A DNA stretch of 21,441 nucleotides from an uncultured bacterium (GTDB lineage: Bacteria > Verrucomicrobiota > Kiritimatiellia > RFP12 > UBA1067). The notes below the pieces were generated by a model. It ran no database searches. It was not told where the DNA came from and saw only the letters and a program-made list of their open reading frames with translations. The stretch covers positions 1 to 21,441 of the forward strand of contig CACZAK010000058.1 of NCBI GenBank assembly GCA_902779075.1, read 5' to 3'. A program made the position numbers and the translations under genes. This document shows positions 1-7,477 of this stretch, piece by piece; the first letter of the stretch is position 1; each line of letters opens with the position of its first letter.

Positions 1-1
1 C

Positions 2-349
2 GAGGTCGCCCAGGTCTACCGCGACCGGTTCGGGCCCGACAAGCCGATCATGATCGGCGAGACGGGATGCTACTCGTTCTACGGGCAGCACGACCCCGAA
101 GGGGCACAGTGGTCCGAGGAGTTCCAGGCTGAATATCTTTCCAATTCCGTGGATTTCGCGATAAGGGACAAGGACATCCAGGGCGTCGCGGTCTGGCAGT
201 TCTGCGACTCGCGCTCGTACTTCCGCGGTGGTTCGGACATACGGACGCGTCCGCTTGGTTGCAACATGGCGGGTCTCTTCGACATCCACCGCCGCGAGAA
301 ACTGGCCGCCAAGGCCGTCCGCAAGCTCTTCACCCCTCCGGCGAAGTGA
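2..349 (+). CDS. C-terminal end of a GH2 glycosidase (beta-galactosidase/glucuronidase-like), 5' truncated
   Basis: The gene runs in from beyond the left edge; only about 115 C-terminal residues are present. The visible part has the end of a GH2 TIM barrel. A strand ending in PIMIGETG places a glutamate (codon 59-61) where GH2 enzymes carry the catalytic nucleophile. It is followed by GVAVWQFCDSRSYF, matching the usual VWxFxD strand, and then RPLGCNMAGLFDIHRREKLAAKAVRKLF, the classic closing motif (N.kGlfdr.R.pK.aa). Family knowledge therefore supports a retaining exo-beta-glycosidase, most like beta-glucuronidases and beta-galactosidases. The substrate cannot be read from this fragment. It ends with TGA at 347-349. 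No strong terminator follows, and the next gene is the unrelated ATPase cassette. It probably belonged to the same carbohydrate locus as the operon that starts at 2046. Confidence 0.82.
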   Translation, partial: EVAQVYRDRFGPDKPIMIGETGCYSFYGQHDPEGAQWSEEFQAEYLSNSVDFAIRDKDIQGVAVWQFCDSRSYFRGGSDIRTRPLGCNMAGLFDIHRREKLAAKAVRKLFTPPAK

Positions 350-395
350 CGCGGACGATCTGTTCGGTTTTTGCCTGACACCCGAAAAATGAGGC

Positions 396-482
396 GCACC
401 TAATTTGACATTTGCGATTTAGGTGCCATAAAATGAGATTGATTTTTACGTCACCTAAATAACACTTTGCAATTTAGGTGCC
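396..482. repeat. Two palindromic operator-like repeats upstream of the ATPase gene
   Basis: Two related inverted repeats lie side by side. The first has arms GCACCTAA (396-403) and TTAGGTGC (419-426). The second has arms CACCTAAAT (452-460) and ATTTAGGTG (472-480). Their right halves also form a direct repeat of 17 bases, TTTGC(G/A)ATTTAGGTGCC, at 411-427 and 466-482. The stretch is AT-rich compared with its surroundings. The second copy ends 9 bases before the -35 box at 492, an arrangement typical of a repressor-binding region. The protein that binds is unknown; autoregulation by the downstream ATPase or action of an unlinked regulator are both possible. Confidence 0.7.
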
Positions 483-491
483 GTTAGTCTG

Positions 492-520
492 TTGACGGTA
501 GTCAATAAAAATGGTACAAT
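492..520 (+). promoter_or_regulatory. Sigma70-type promoter of the ATPase gene
   Basis: TTGACG (492-497) and TACAAT (515-520) are separated by exactly 17 bases, and the -10 is extended by TGG (512-514). Transcription would start near 527, about 20 nt before the ATG at 547. The in-frame ATG at 511 lies inside this promoter, so it cannot be the main start. This decides the start codon of the gene. Confidence 0.75.
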
Positions 521-546
521 TTCGCGCGAAAGGACAAAAAGGCGCT

Positions 547-1989
547 ATGGAGAATGTGTTTTTTGGTCGAGAAGACCTAATGGCAGATATGCTCGCACTT
601 TGGCATAAGCGCGTGCCCTCATTTGTTACTTGCCGAGGACGTAGGCGGATTGGAAAGTCAACGCTCATTGAACGGTTCTCCATGCGTAGCGGAGCGCGAT
701 TCATCAAGATAGAAGGGTTACGGCCCAAGGCGAAGATGACGGCTCAAGACCAACTAGCCAATTTCGCCAACCAGCTTTCCGTCCAGACAGGTGCGGAATC
801 AACAGTTCCACAGAACTGGCTGTCTGCGTTCGTTAGGCTGGAAAGAGAACTGAGCGACAAAAGCCGCACGGTTATTCTCCTGGATGAAGTCTCGTGGATG
901 GCGCACGACGCTCCGACCTTTGTGGGAACGCTGAAAATCGCATGGGACAACTACTTCAAGAAACACCCTAAACTTGTTTTTGTCGTGTGTGGAAGCGTCT
1001 CGACGTGGATCAAGGAAAACATAATCGAAGAAGGCTCGTTCTACGGGCGCAGGTCGCTGGACATCGTCGTGCCTGAATTGCCGCTTTCGGAGTGTGTCAA
1101 GTTCTGGGGACGCGCGGTCGAGCGAATCGACATCCGCGAAATCATCGACATACTCTCCGTGACAGGCGGAGTGCCGCGCTATCTGGAGGAAATTGATCCT
1201 GGCATTTCGGCGAACGAGAACATAAGGCGTTTGTGTTTTCGTCCCAAAGCGATACTGCGCGAGGACTTCGACGAGATGTTTAGGGATGTCATCACGCATC
1301 TGCCAACCTTGACGGCGTCGATTATTCGCGCTCTTGTGGATGGATCTCTTAGTTCAACCGAAGTGGCTAAACGCATCGGAAAGGCGAAGGGCGGGAATGT
1401 CACCGCCGCGCTCGACCAACTTGTTGAGGCGGGCATGGTGTCGGAGGATGTCGGCAAGAATCCCGTCACCGGCGAGGAGGCGCGTATGAAGCTCTACCGC
1501 CTGAAGGACAACTACTGCCGGTTTTACCTGAAATACATCGAGCCGGAAAAGGACGCCATCGACAAAGGAGCATACACGCTTGGATCATTGGCGCAGTTGG
1601 ACGGCTGGCAGTCCGTTCTCGGACTCGCATTCGAGAACATGGTCGTCAACAACACGGCTCGACTCCTTGAACCGCTGGGACTTGCGTCTTCTCTGGTTGT
1701 GTCCGCCACTCCGTATAGGAAGGTGGGAAAAGGCGATTCTCGGGACGGTCTGCAGATCGATTTGTTGCTTCAGACGCGCAGATCTGTTTGCCTCGTGGAG
1801 ATAAAGCGACAGCGTGAGATAGGAAGAGAGGTGATCGATGAAATGGCGGAGAAGGTACGTCGGTTGCCACGTCGTGACGGGATTTCGGTACGCACGGCGC
1901 TTGTATATGAAGGGCATCTTGCGCCAATCGTCGAGGCAGACGGCTATTTCGACGTAATAATTCCTTTCAGACGACTGATGGGTCTGTGA
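547..1989 (+). CDS. AAA-family ATPase with C-terminal PD-(D/E)XK (DUF234-type) domain
   Basis: The product is about 480 aa. The N-terminal P-loop ATPase has the Walker A motif GRRRIGKST (Lys37) and the Walker B motif VILLDE (Asp113-Glu114). The family-typical TGGVPRYLEE segment comes near residue 210, followed by a winged-helix-like stretch (STEVAKRIGKAKGGNVTAALDQL). The C-terminus has a restriction-endonuclease-like signature, with Asp405 in QIDLLL and Glu418/Lys420 in VEIK. These are the archaeal-type ATPases with DUF234, which occur in many copies in gut anaerobes. Their role is not firmly established, with DNA processing or defence proposed. I chose the ATG at 547 because a promoter overlaps the upstream ATG; AAAGGA lies at 529-534. 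The gene is visibly poorer in G+C than the flanking enzymes and has its own promoter and operators, so it looks like an inserted cassette. Confidence 0.85.
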   Translation: MENVFFGREDLMADMLALWHKRVPSFVTCRGRRRIGKSTLIERFSMRSGARFIKIEGLRPKAKMTAQDQLANFANQLSVQTGAESTVPQNWLSAFVRLERELSDKSRTVILLDEVSWMAHDAPTFVGTLKIAWDNYFKKHPKLVFVVCGSVSTWIKENIIEEGSFYGRRSLDIVVPELPLSECVKFWGRAVERIDIREIIDILSVTGGVPRYLEEIDPGISANENIRRLCFRPKAILREDFDEMFRDVITHLPTLTASIIRALVDGSLSSTEVAKRIGKAKGGNVTAALDQLVEAGMVSEDVGKNPVTGEEARMKLYRLKDNYCRFYLKYIEPEKDAIDKGAYTLGSLAQLDGWQSVLGLAFENMVVNNTARLLEPLGLASSLVVSATPYRKVGKGDSRDGLQIDLLLQTRRSVCLVEIKRQREIGREVIDEMAEKVRRLPRRDGISVRTALVYEGHLAPIVEADGYFDVIIPFRRLMGL

Positions 1990-2045
1990 AACAGCCTTTG
2001 AATCCTTAGAGATGCCGTTCTCGTAAAAGCCATGAAGGACTGACC

Positions 2046-5000
2046 ATGAAGAAAAAACAGGAAGAAACAAAAATGAGCAAGATAATCAATAGAGTTTGGA
2101 AGGGCGCGCTTGTCGCGGCGGCCCTTTGCGCGGCGCCGGCGCATGCGGAGGAGGTCGATTTCGCGAAGATCCCCGACGTGCGGATATTCAAGGGGGACGA
2201 GACCATCGGCTACCGCGATCCGGCGGCGTGGTACGAGGATGGCGTGTTCCACCTGTTCGTCACGGTGTGCGATCCGTCCGTGCCGCGCATGACGATCGGA
2301 CACTCCACGAGCCGGAACCTCGTCGACTGGTCGCCGATCGAATACGTCCTTCCCATGGACAAGCGCTTCAACTGGTCGAGTCCCGGCAACATCGTCAAGG
2401 ACGGCGACGAACGCGTCCTCTGCTTCCAGAAATACCCCACGCCAGACGCCACGCCGACGAAGGTTGCGTTCGCGGACGACACGGCGCGGCTCTACACGAT
2501 CAGGACGAAGGACTTCAAGACGTGGACCAAGCCGGAGCTCATCATGGTGAAGGGGCCGAACGTCTCGGAGGCGGAGATGGGGCGGATGATCGACGCGTAC
2601 ATCGCCAAGGGCACGGACGGACTGTGGTGGTGCTTCTACAAACAGCAGCAGGACAAGTCGGGGAAGTTTTCCAAGAAGGCGAGGATGGGCGTGCCGTTTT
2701 CCGTCTCTCCCGACCTGAAGACGTGGACGCAGAAAGGCTTCACGGACGGCGGAGAGAACGTGTGCGTGCTGCCTGACGACCAGGCCGGCGGCTGGTTGAT
2801 GCTCCATGCGCCGGGCAACGGAATCGGCTTCAAGCGCTCGACCGACCTCGTCCACTGGACGGACTGCGGAATGACGGTTCTCGGGCAGAAGGACTGGAAC
2901 TGGGCGAAGGGGCGGATCACCGCCGCCACCGTGATCGACTGCCGCGCGGTGAAGGGCGTCGGGAAGTACGTCATGTTCTTCCACGGTTCGGGTCCGCGGA
3001 AGGAGATCGAGGGCGACTGCTACAAGAACTGCTCCATCGGCATCGCGTGGTCCGATGACCTGAAGGAGTGGACATGGCCCGGCAAGGCGGGGATGATGCC
3101 GCCTCCTGCGGGGCAGCACTGCATCTACGACGCGATCCCACTGGAAGGCGCGTGGGAGATGTCCTATTGCTCCAACGCATGGGATTCGGTGGCGTGCCCG
3201 AAGTTCAAGGGCGTCGCCGTCGCCAAGGCCGTGCCCGGGTTCTGGGAGAACATGGTTCCGGCGCTGCGCGCGGCGGGGATGAAGGACGCGTTCCGGATCA
3301 ACCCCGCGTACGAGCGCCAGACGATTCCAATGACGCAATGGGCCAAGTGTACGACGCTCCCCAACATCTACGGATGCTTCCTCTACCGCCGCGCGTTCAC
3401 GCTGGAGAAGCTGCCGCGGCGTCCGGCGTTCCTCGCGTTCGACTGCGTGCGCAACCAGGTCCACGCATGGGTGAATGGAAAGTTCGTCGCATTCCGCCAG
3501 GGATTCTCCACGCCGTTCGAGCTGCCGATCCCAAATGGCGTTCTCCGCGAAGGCGAGAACGAGATCGTCCTCGCCGTCTCGAACAACTCGAACAAGGGGT
3601 ACAACGGGTCGGACGTCAGCGGGCTCACGACGCGCGGGCTTTTCGAGGCCACCGGCGGAATCGACGGACGCCTTGAGCTGCGGTTCGCGGGGAACGGCAT
3701 TCGCGACGTCTATGTCACGACGGCGAAGGATCTCAAGACGTTCACGGTGCATGTAGGTACGGATTTCGGTCACGCGGGACGCGTGACCCTACCCAATTCC
3801 GGCAATTTGGTAGGGGCGAGCGTCCCGCTCGCCCGCAATTACAAGTTGGCTTATTCAATCTCCGATGCCACCGGCAAGGTTGTGGCGAAGGGCGAGGCGA
3901 AGGGGGATTTCACGCTGCCGACGAAGGGTTTCGCGTTCTGGTCGCCGGAGAATCCTGTCCGCTACACGCTCACGCTCACGACGCCGGAGGGGACGTGTTC
4001 GCAGAAGTTCGGCATCCGCCGTCTCGTGCCGGACGGCGAGCGAATGCGCCTCAACGGCGAGCTGACGTACCTGCGCGGCGTCACGGAGCACTGCTACTTC
4101 CCGGAGACGGTGCAGCTTCCTCGCGACCTCGCGTACTACCGCATGATCACCGCGAAGCGCAAGGAACTGGGATTCAACTTCCTGCGCTTCCACACGTTCG
4201 TTCCGACGGACGAGTACCTAGAGGCGATGGACGAGCTCGGAATCATGGTCCACATCGAGTCGCCGAACTTCGTCACGCTCGACGAGTACGACGCGATCAT
4301 CCGTTTTGCGCGGCGGCATCCGTGCGTCGTCGCGTACTGCACCGGCAACGAGACGTGGATCGACGGAAATGCCGAGAAGTACCTTGAGGCGGTCGCGAAG
4401 CTGGTGCACGCCGAGACCGACTCGCTTTTCACGCCGATGAGCGCGATGCGCAACGTGGAGTACATGGTCCGGCGCGGCAAAGACACGGCGGACAAGCCGT
4501 TCCTGCACGTCCCGTCGCGCATGGCGCGGCTCGCCGCGTACTGCGACTACTTCACGTCGTACCAGCTCGGCGCGGTGTCGTACAATTCGCTGAACGGGGC
4601 GTCCGCCGCGACGATAGACGCCTGGGGCGACGCGTACTGCGGCAAGCCGCGCACGATGCACGAGACGTGCATCGACGGAAGCTTCTGCGACATCACGCTC
4701 GAGAAGGACTATCCGAAGGACTCGCCGATCACGAGGGAAGGCGTGTTCTCCGAGGTGCGTCGCCATCTGGCGGAGCGCGGCCTCCTCGACCGCGCGCCCG
4801 CGTATGTGCGCAACTCGAGCGAATGGATGCGGCGGATACGCAAGTTCACGTTCGAGAAGGTGCGCGCGTCGCGCAGGATCGTGGGGTACGACTACCTCGG
4901 CGACATCGACTCGCGCTGGCACACGTTCGGCTACTCGGACGGAATGATGGACGAGTTCTACCGCCTGAAACACGGCGAGACCGTCGAGAACGTGCGGCGC

Positions 5001-6026
5001 TACAACTCCGCTGCGGTCTTGCTGTGCAGCCTCGGCAGCGACTTCAACTTCAAGGCGGGCGAGAAGAGGCGCGTGGCGTTCACGATCTCCAACTTCGCGG
5101 GCGACGCGAAGGAAGGGGTGGTCAAGGTGTCGCTTGTGAGAGAGGGAACGAGGAATGGAGAATGTTGCCAATGTGAAAATGTTGCCAGTTCCAATGTTGC
5201 CAATTCCCAATTGGGGAACAGGAAAGAGGAAGCATGGAAGGGAGAGAAGAAGATAGGACCGGTCAAGAACGGGGAGATCGCAGAGCTTGGGGAGTTTGAG
5301 GTGGCGATTCCTGTGGCGGACAAGCCGACGAAGTATCTTCTTCGCGCATCGTTCGTCGGCGGTGCGGTGAAGGCGGAGAACGAGTGGGAGGTCTATGCGT
5401 TTCCGGAGGTGGGGTCACGCGTCCCGCGTGACCGCATGCCCTGCCGTATCGTCTCCAGCATCTCGCGCGACGACCTTCTCGTGGCGATGGGGCGTGGCGA
5501 ACGCGTGCTGCTTCTCGGGAAGGGGCCGTTCAAGTCGCTTCGGACCTCGTTCCGGATCGGCCTTGCCGGACGCACTTCCGGACACTACGCGACGATCATC
5601 AAGCCAGGTCATCCCGCGCTGGAGGGACTGCCCCACGAAGGATTCTGCGGCTGGCAGTTCAGGCGGCTGATGCAGAATGGCGCGGCGGTGCAGCTTGAGG
5701 CGGGCGTTCCGTTCGACCCGATCGTCGAAGTCGCGTCGTCCGACAAGTACCTGATCCGCCAGGCGATGCTCTTCGAGTACAAGGTGGGCGAAGGGCGGCT
5801 TCTCGTCTGCTCGTTCGCGTTCAACGCGAACGACCCCGCAGCCGTATGGCTCAAGGCGCGTCTTGAGGCGTACGCGGCGTCGGATGCGTTCCAGCCCGCG
5901 CAGACGCTCACGCCCGACCAGCTTCGCGCCGTAATCGACGCGCCACTCTTTTCGGCGGAGGGCAACAAGAACGTGGCGCTCAACCCGGACGACCCGGCGA
6001 GTTACGCGAAACCCAAAAAGAAGTGA
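2046..6026 (+). CDS. Giant exported glycosidase: GH43-like beta-propeller + GH2 + amidotransferase-fold domain
   Basis: The product is 1326 aa. A Sec signal (basic MSKIINRVWKG, then a hydrophobic run ending in AHA-EE) implies export. Residues about 40-410 look like a five-bladed GH43/GH32-type propeller: YRDPAAWYEDGVFHLF carries Asp58, and there are repeated SxDLxTWT blade motifs. Residues about 430-570 form a GH2 jelly roll (FLYRRAFTL...VHAWVNGKFV), followed by an Ig-like domain. A GH2 TIM barrel follows at about 690-960, with the acid/base candidate Glu769 in TGNETW and the nucleophile candidate Glu873 in MHETC. Another Ig-like domain and a GATase/ThuA-like fold (ERVLLLGKGPF...EGRLLVCSF) end the protein. 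There are two possible starts: ATG 2046 (AAGGA six bases upstream) and ATG 2073 (AGGAAG eight bases upstream, and a more compact signal peptide). Short repeats are inserted in frame at about residues 571-599, 1036-1066 and 1121-1130. It is the first gene of the operon; activity and substrate are inferred. Confidence 0.8.
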   Translation: MKKKQEETKMSKIINRVWKGALVAAALCAAPAHAEEVDFAKIPDVRIFKGDETIGYRDPAAWYEDGVFHLFVTVCDPSVPRMTIGHSTSRNLVDWSPIEYVLPMDKRFNWSSPGNIVKDGDERVLCFQKYPTPDATPTKVAFADDTARLYTIRTKDFKTWTKPELIMVKGPNVSEAEMGRMIDAYIAKGTDGLWWCFYKQQQDKSGKFSKKARMGVPFSVSPDLKTWTQKGFTDGGENVCVLPDDQAGGWLMLHAPGNGIGFKRSTDLVHWTDCGMTVLGQKDWNWAKGRITAATVIDCRAVKGVGKYVMFFHGSGPRKEIEGDCYKNCSIGIAWSDDLKEWTWPGKAGMMPPPAGQHCIYDAIPLEGAWEMSYCSNAWDSVACPKFKGVAVAKAVPGFWENMVPALRAAGMKDAFRINPAYERQTIPMTQWAKCTTLPNIYGCFLYRRAFTLEKLPRRPAFLAFDCVRNQVHAWVNGKFVAFRQGFSTPFELPIPNGVLREGENEIVLAVSNNSNKGYNGSDVSGLTTRGLFEATGGIDGRLELRFAGNGIRDVYVTTAKDLKTFTVHVGTDFGHAGRVTLPNSGNLVGASVPLARNYKLAYSISDATGKVVAKGEAKGDFTLPTKGFAFWSPENPVRYTLTLTTPEGTCSQKFGIRRLVPDGERMRLNGELTYLRGVTEHCYFPETVQLPRDLAYYRMITAKRKELGFNFLRFHTFVPTDEYLEAMDELGIMVHIESPNFVTLDEYDAIIRFARRHPCVVAYCTGNETWIDGNAEKYLEAVAKLVHAETDSLFTPMSAMRNVEYMVRRGKDTADKPFLHVPSRMARLAAYCDYFTSYQLGAVSYNSLNGASAATIDAWGDAYCGKPRTMHETCIDGSFCDITLEKDYPKDSPITREGVFSEVRRHLAERGLLDRAPAYVRNSSEWMRRIRKFTFEKVRASRRIVGYDYLGDIDSRWHTFGYSDGMMDEFYRLKHGETVENVRRYNSAAVLLCSLGSDFNFKAGEKRRVAFTISNFAGDAKEGVVKVSLVREGTRNGECCQCENVASSNVANSQLGNRKEEAWKGEKKIGPVKNGEIAELGEFEVAIPVADKPTKYLLRASFVGGAVKAENEWEVYAFPEVGSRVPRDRMPCRIVSSISRDDLLVAMGRGERVLLLGKGPFKSLRTSFRIGLAGRTSGHYATIIKPGHPALEGLPHEGFCGWQFRRLMQNGAAVQLEAGVPFDPIVEVASSDKYLIRQAMLFEYKVGEGRLLVCSFAFNANDPAAVWLKARLEAYAASDAFQPAQTLTPDQLRAVIDAPLFSAEGNKNVALNPDDPASYAKPKKK
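3768..3793 (-). repeat. GGTAG hairpin element, copy A (in GH2 gene, reverse orientation)
   Basis: Read on the minus strand, GGTAG is followed by arm GGTCACGCG, loop TCC and arm CGCGTGACC. The 9-bp stem is perfect. It sits in frame in the GH2 coding sequence at a domain boundary (encoding GHAGRVTLP). It faces copy B, 15 bases away, so the two prefixes also form an imperfect inverted repeat. Confidence 0.8.
3809..3834 (+). repeat. GGTAG hairpin element, copy B (in GH2 gene)
   Basis: GGTAG is followed by arm GGGCGAGCG, loop TCC and arm CGCTCGCCC, a perfect 9-bp stem of different sequence from copies A, C and D. It is translated in frame as VGASVPLA. The conserved prefix and loop with a changed but still paired stem define a family of elements rather than simple copies. 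Confidence 0.8.
5161..5215 (+). repeat. Short AATGTTGCCA repeats inside the GH2 gene
   Basis: AATGTTGCCA occurs three times, at 5161-5170, 5178-5187 and 5193-5202, followed by the palindrome CCCAATTGGG (5206-5215). The surrounding stretch from about 5149 to 5245 is AT-rich and purine-rich and unlike the GC-rich codons on either side. It encodes a low-complexity Cys/Asn/Lys/Glu linker between two beta-strands of an Ig-like domain. It looks like an in-frame insertion. Confidence 0.6.
5408..5433 (+). repeat. GGTAG hairpin element, copy C (in GH2 gene, GGTGG variant)
   Basis: The prefix is GGTGG, then arm GGTCACGCG (5413-5421), loop TCC and arm CGCGTGACC (5425-5433), with the same perfect stem as copy A. 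It is read in the same phase as copy B, giving VGSRVPRD. It lies at the junction between the Ig-like domain and the amidotransferase-fold domain. Confidence 0.75.
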
Positions 6027-6040
6027 GGCACGGACAAGCC

Positions 6041-7456
6041 ATGATGAACAAGGAATTGTTGCCGCGCAGGGATTTCCTGCGCAACGCGGTGATGCTGGCG
6101 GGCGCCGGCGTCACGACGCCGCTGTGGGCGGCGATGAAGTACGACAGGAATGTCGCGCTGCGGTACTTCCGCGAAAGCGCGAAAGAGACGGACGCGCGCG
6201 TGAAGGCCGGCATCGAAGCGAACCGCAAGGGCGACGTCACGCTCCTCTTCACGGACGCGCAGGGGCGCCCGTGCGAGAACGTCCACGTGAAGGTACGCCA
6301 GACGCGCCACGACTTCAAGTACGGCGCGAACATCTTCGGCCTCTCCGAGACGAAGAACGGCGCGGAGCACGCCGCCGCGTACAGGGAACGTTTCGCGGCG
6401 GCGTTCAACTTCGCGACGCTGCCGTTCTACTGGGGGGCCAACGAGCCTGAGCCGGGAAAGTACAGGTTCGCAAAGGATTCGCCCTACATCTATCGTCGTC
6501 CGCCGATCGACATGTGCCTGGAATTCTGCGAGGCGCACGGCATCGAGCCGAAGGCCCACTGCCTGAACTACACGGTGCCGGGAGAATTCCCGAAGTGGTG
6601 GAAGAAGAGCGACGTGAAGCGCGAGAAGGAACTTCTGGAGAAGCGCTTCCGCATACTCGCCGACCGTTACGCGGAACGGATTCCGATGTGGGAGGTGACG
6701 AACGAGACGCTCACCTTTGCCACAAACCAGCAGCAGCTGAGCCGCCTCTTCTCTGAACCCGACCTCGTGGAATGGTGCTTCAAGACTGCTGCGAAATACT
6801 TCCGGAAGAACAGGCTTGTCATCAACGAGATGCACAACTGGATGTGGGGGGGTGCGTTCAAGAAGAGCCGCAGCGCATACTACATGCAGATTGAGAACGC
6901 GCTGCTGAAGGGATGCCGGATCGACGGCGTGGGGTTTCAGGCACACGCCGTCTGGGGCGCGAACATGAAGCACGTCGCCTCTCGCGCGCGGTTCCAGTAC
7001 AACCCGGCTTTCACGTTCGAGCTGTTCGACGCCTACGCCGTGCTCGGCAAGCCCCTCCAGATCACGGAATGCACCATTCCAGCCTGTTCCGAGGATCCCG
7101 GCGACGAGGCGGTGCAGGCGGAGATCGTGCGCAACCTCTACAGCGTCTGGTTCTCGCACAAGGCGATGGAGGCGATCGTTTACTGGGATCTCTCCGACGC
7201 CTATACGTGGCAGCCCATGGTCTACGGCTCGCTCTGTCGCAAGGACATGAGCCCGAAGCCCGCCTACTATGTCGTGCGCGATCTTTTCGGGCGCGAGTGG
7301 CGTACGAACTTCGAGCGCGATGCGTCGGGCGGGCGTCTTTCCTTCCGCGGCTTCTGCGGCACATATGAAGTTGAGGCGACATCGAACGGCCGCACCGTCA
7401 AACGCCAATTCCATGTCGGACGAGAGAATCCACGCTCGATAGGCATAATGATTTAA
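6041..7456 (+). CDS. Tat-exported GH10 glycoside hydrolase (endo-xylanase-like), copy 1
   Basis: The product is 471 aa. The N-terminus has a twin-arginine signal (PRRDFLRN, then AVMLAGAGVTTPLWAA), so the enzyme is exported folded. A short beta-sandwich region (VTLLFTDAQGRPCENVHVKVRQTRHDFKYGANIF) precedes the barrel, as in a known GH10 subgroup. The barrel shows the acid/base Glu222 in WEVTNETL and the nucleophile Glu343 in LQITE, followed by the typical YWDLSDAYTW segment. GH10 enzymes cleave internal beta-1,4 bonds of xylan-type polymers. This branch is divergent, so the exact substrate is open. A GTG at 6023 overlaps the stop of the GH2 gene, but the ATG pair at 6041/6044 places the Tat motif correctly. 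It closely resembles the gene at 12118. Confidence 0.87.
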   Translation: MMNKELLPRRDFLRNAVMLAGAGVTTPLWAAMKYDRNVALRYFRESAKETDARVKAGIEANRKGDVTLLFTDAQGRPCENVHVKVRQTRHDFKYGANIFGLSETKNGAEHAAAYRERFAAAFNFATLPFYWGANEPEPGKYRFAKDSPYIYRRPPIDMCLEFCEAHGIEPKAHCLNYTVPGEFPKWWKKSDVKREKELLEKRFRILADRYAERIPMWEVTNETLTFATNQQQLSRLFSEPDLVEWCFKTAAKYFRKNRLVINEMHNWMWGGAFKKSRSAYYMQIENALLKGCRIDGVGFQAHAVWGANMKHVASRARFQYNPAFTFELFDAYAVLGKPLQITECTIPACSEDPGDEAVQAEIVRNLYSVWFSHKAMEAIVYWDLSDAYTWQPMVYGSLCRKDMSPKPAYYVVRDLFGREWRTNFERDASGGRLSFRGFCGTYEVEATSNGRTVKRQFHVGRENPRSIGIMI

Positions 7457-7477
7457 TTCAACAGGAGATGAGGAGTT

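Noticed and set aside
242..253. Palindrome CGGACGCGTCCG in the first GH2 fragment
   Set aside because: It lies in conserved coding sequence, with no prefix or second copy, so it is probably a chance product of GC-rich codons.
511..546. Earlier in-frame ATG for the ATPase
   Set aside because: It lies inside the -10 region of a well-formed promoter, so the transcript would not contain it.
1944..3773. A 609-codon minus-strand open frame
   Set aside because: It is the antisense shadow of the ATPase end and the GH2 start, with low-complexity Arg/Val/His composition.
5161..5202. CRISPR-like repeat array
   Set aside because: The repeats are only 10 bases long, the spacers 5-7 bases, and the stretch is translated in frame. 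No cas genes occur in the window.
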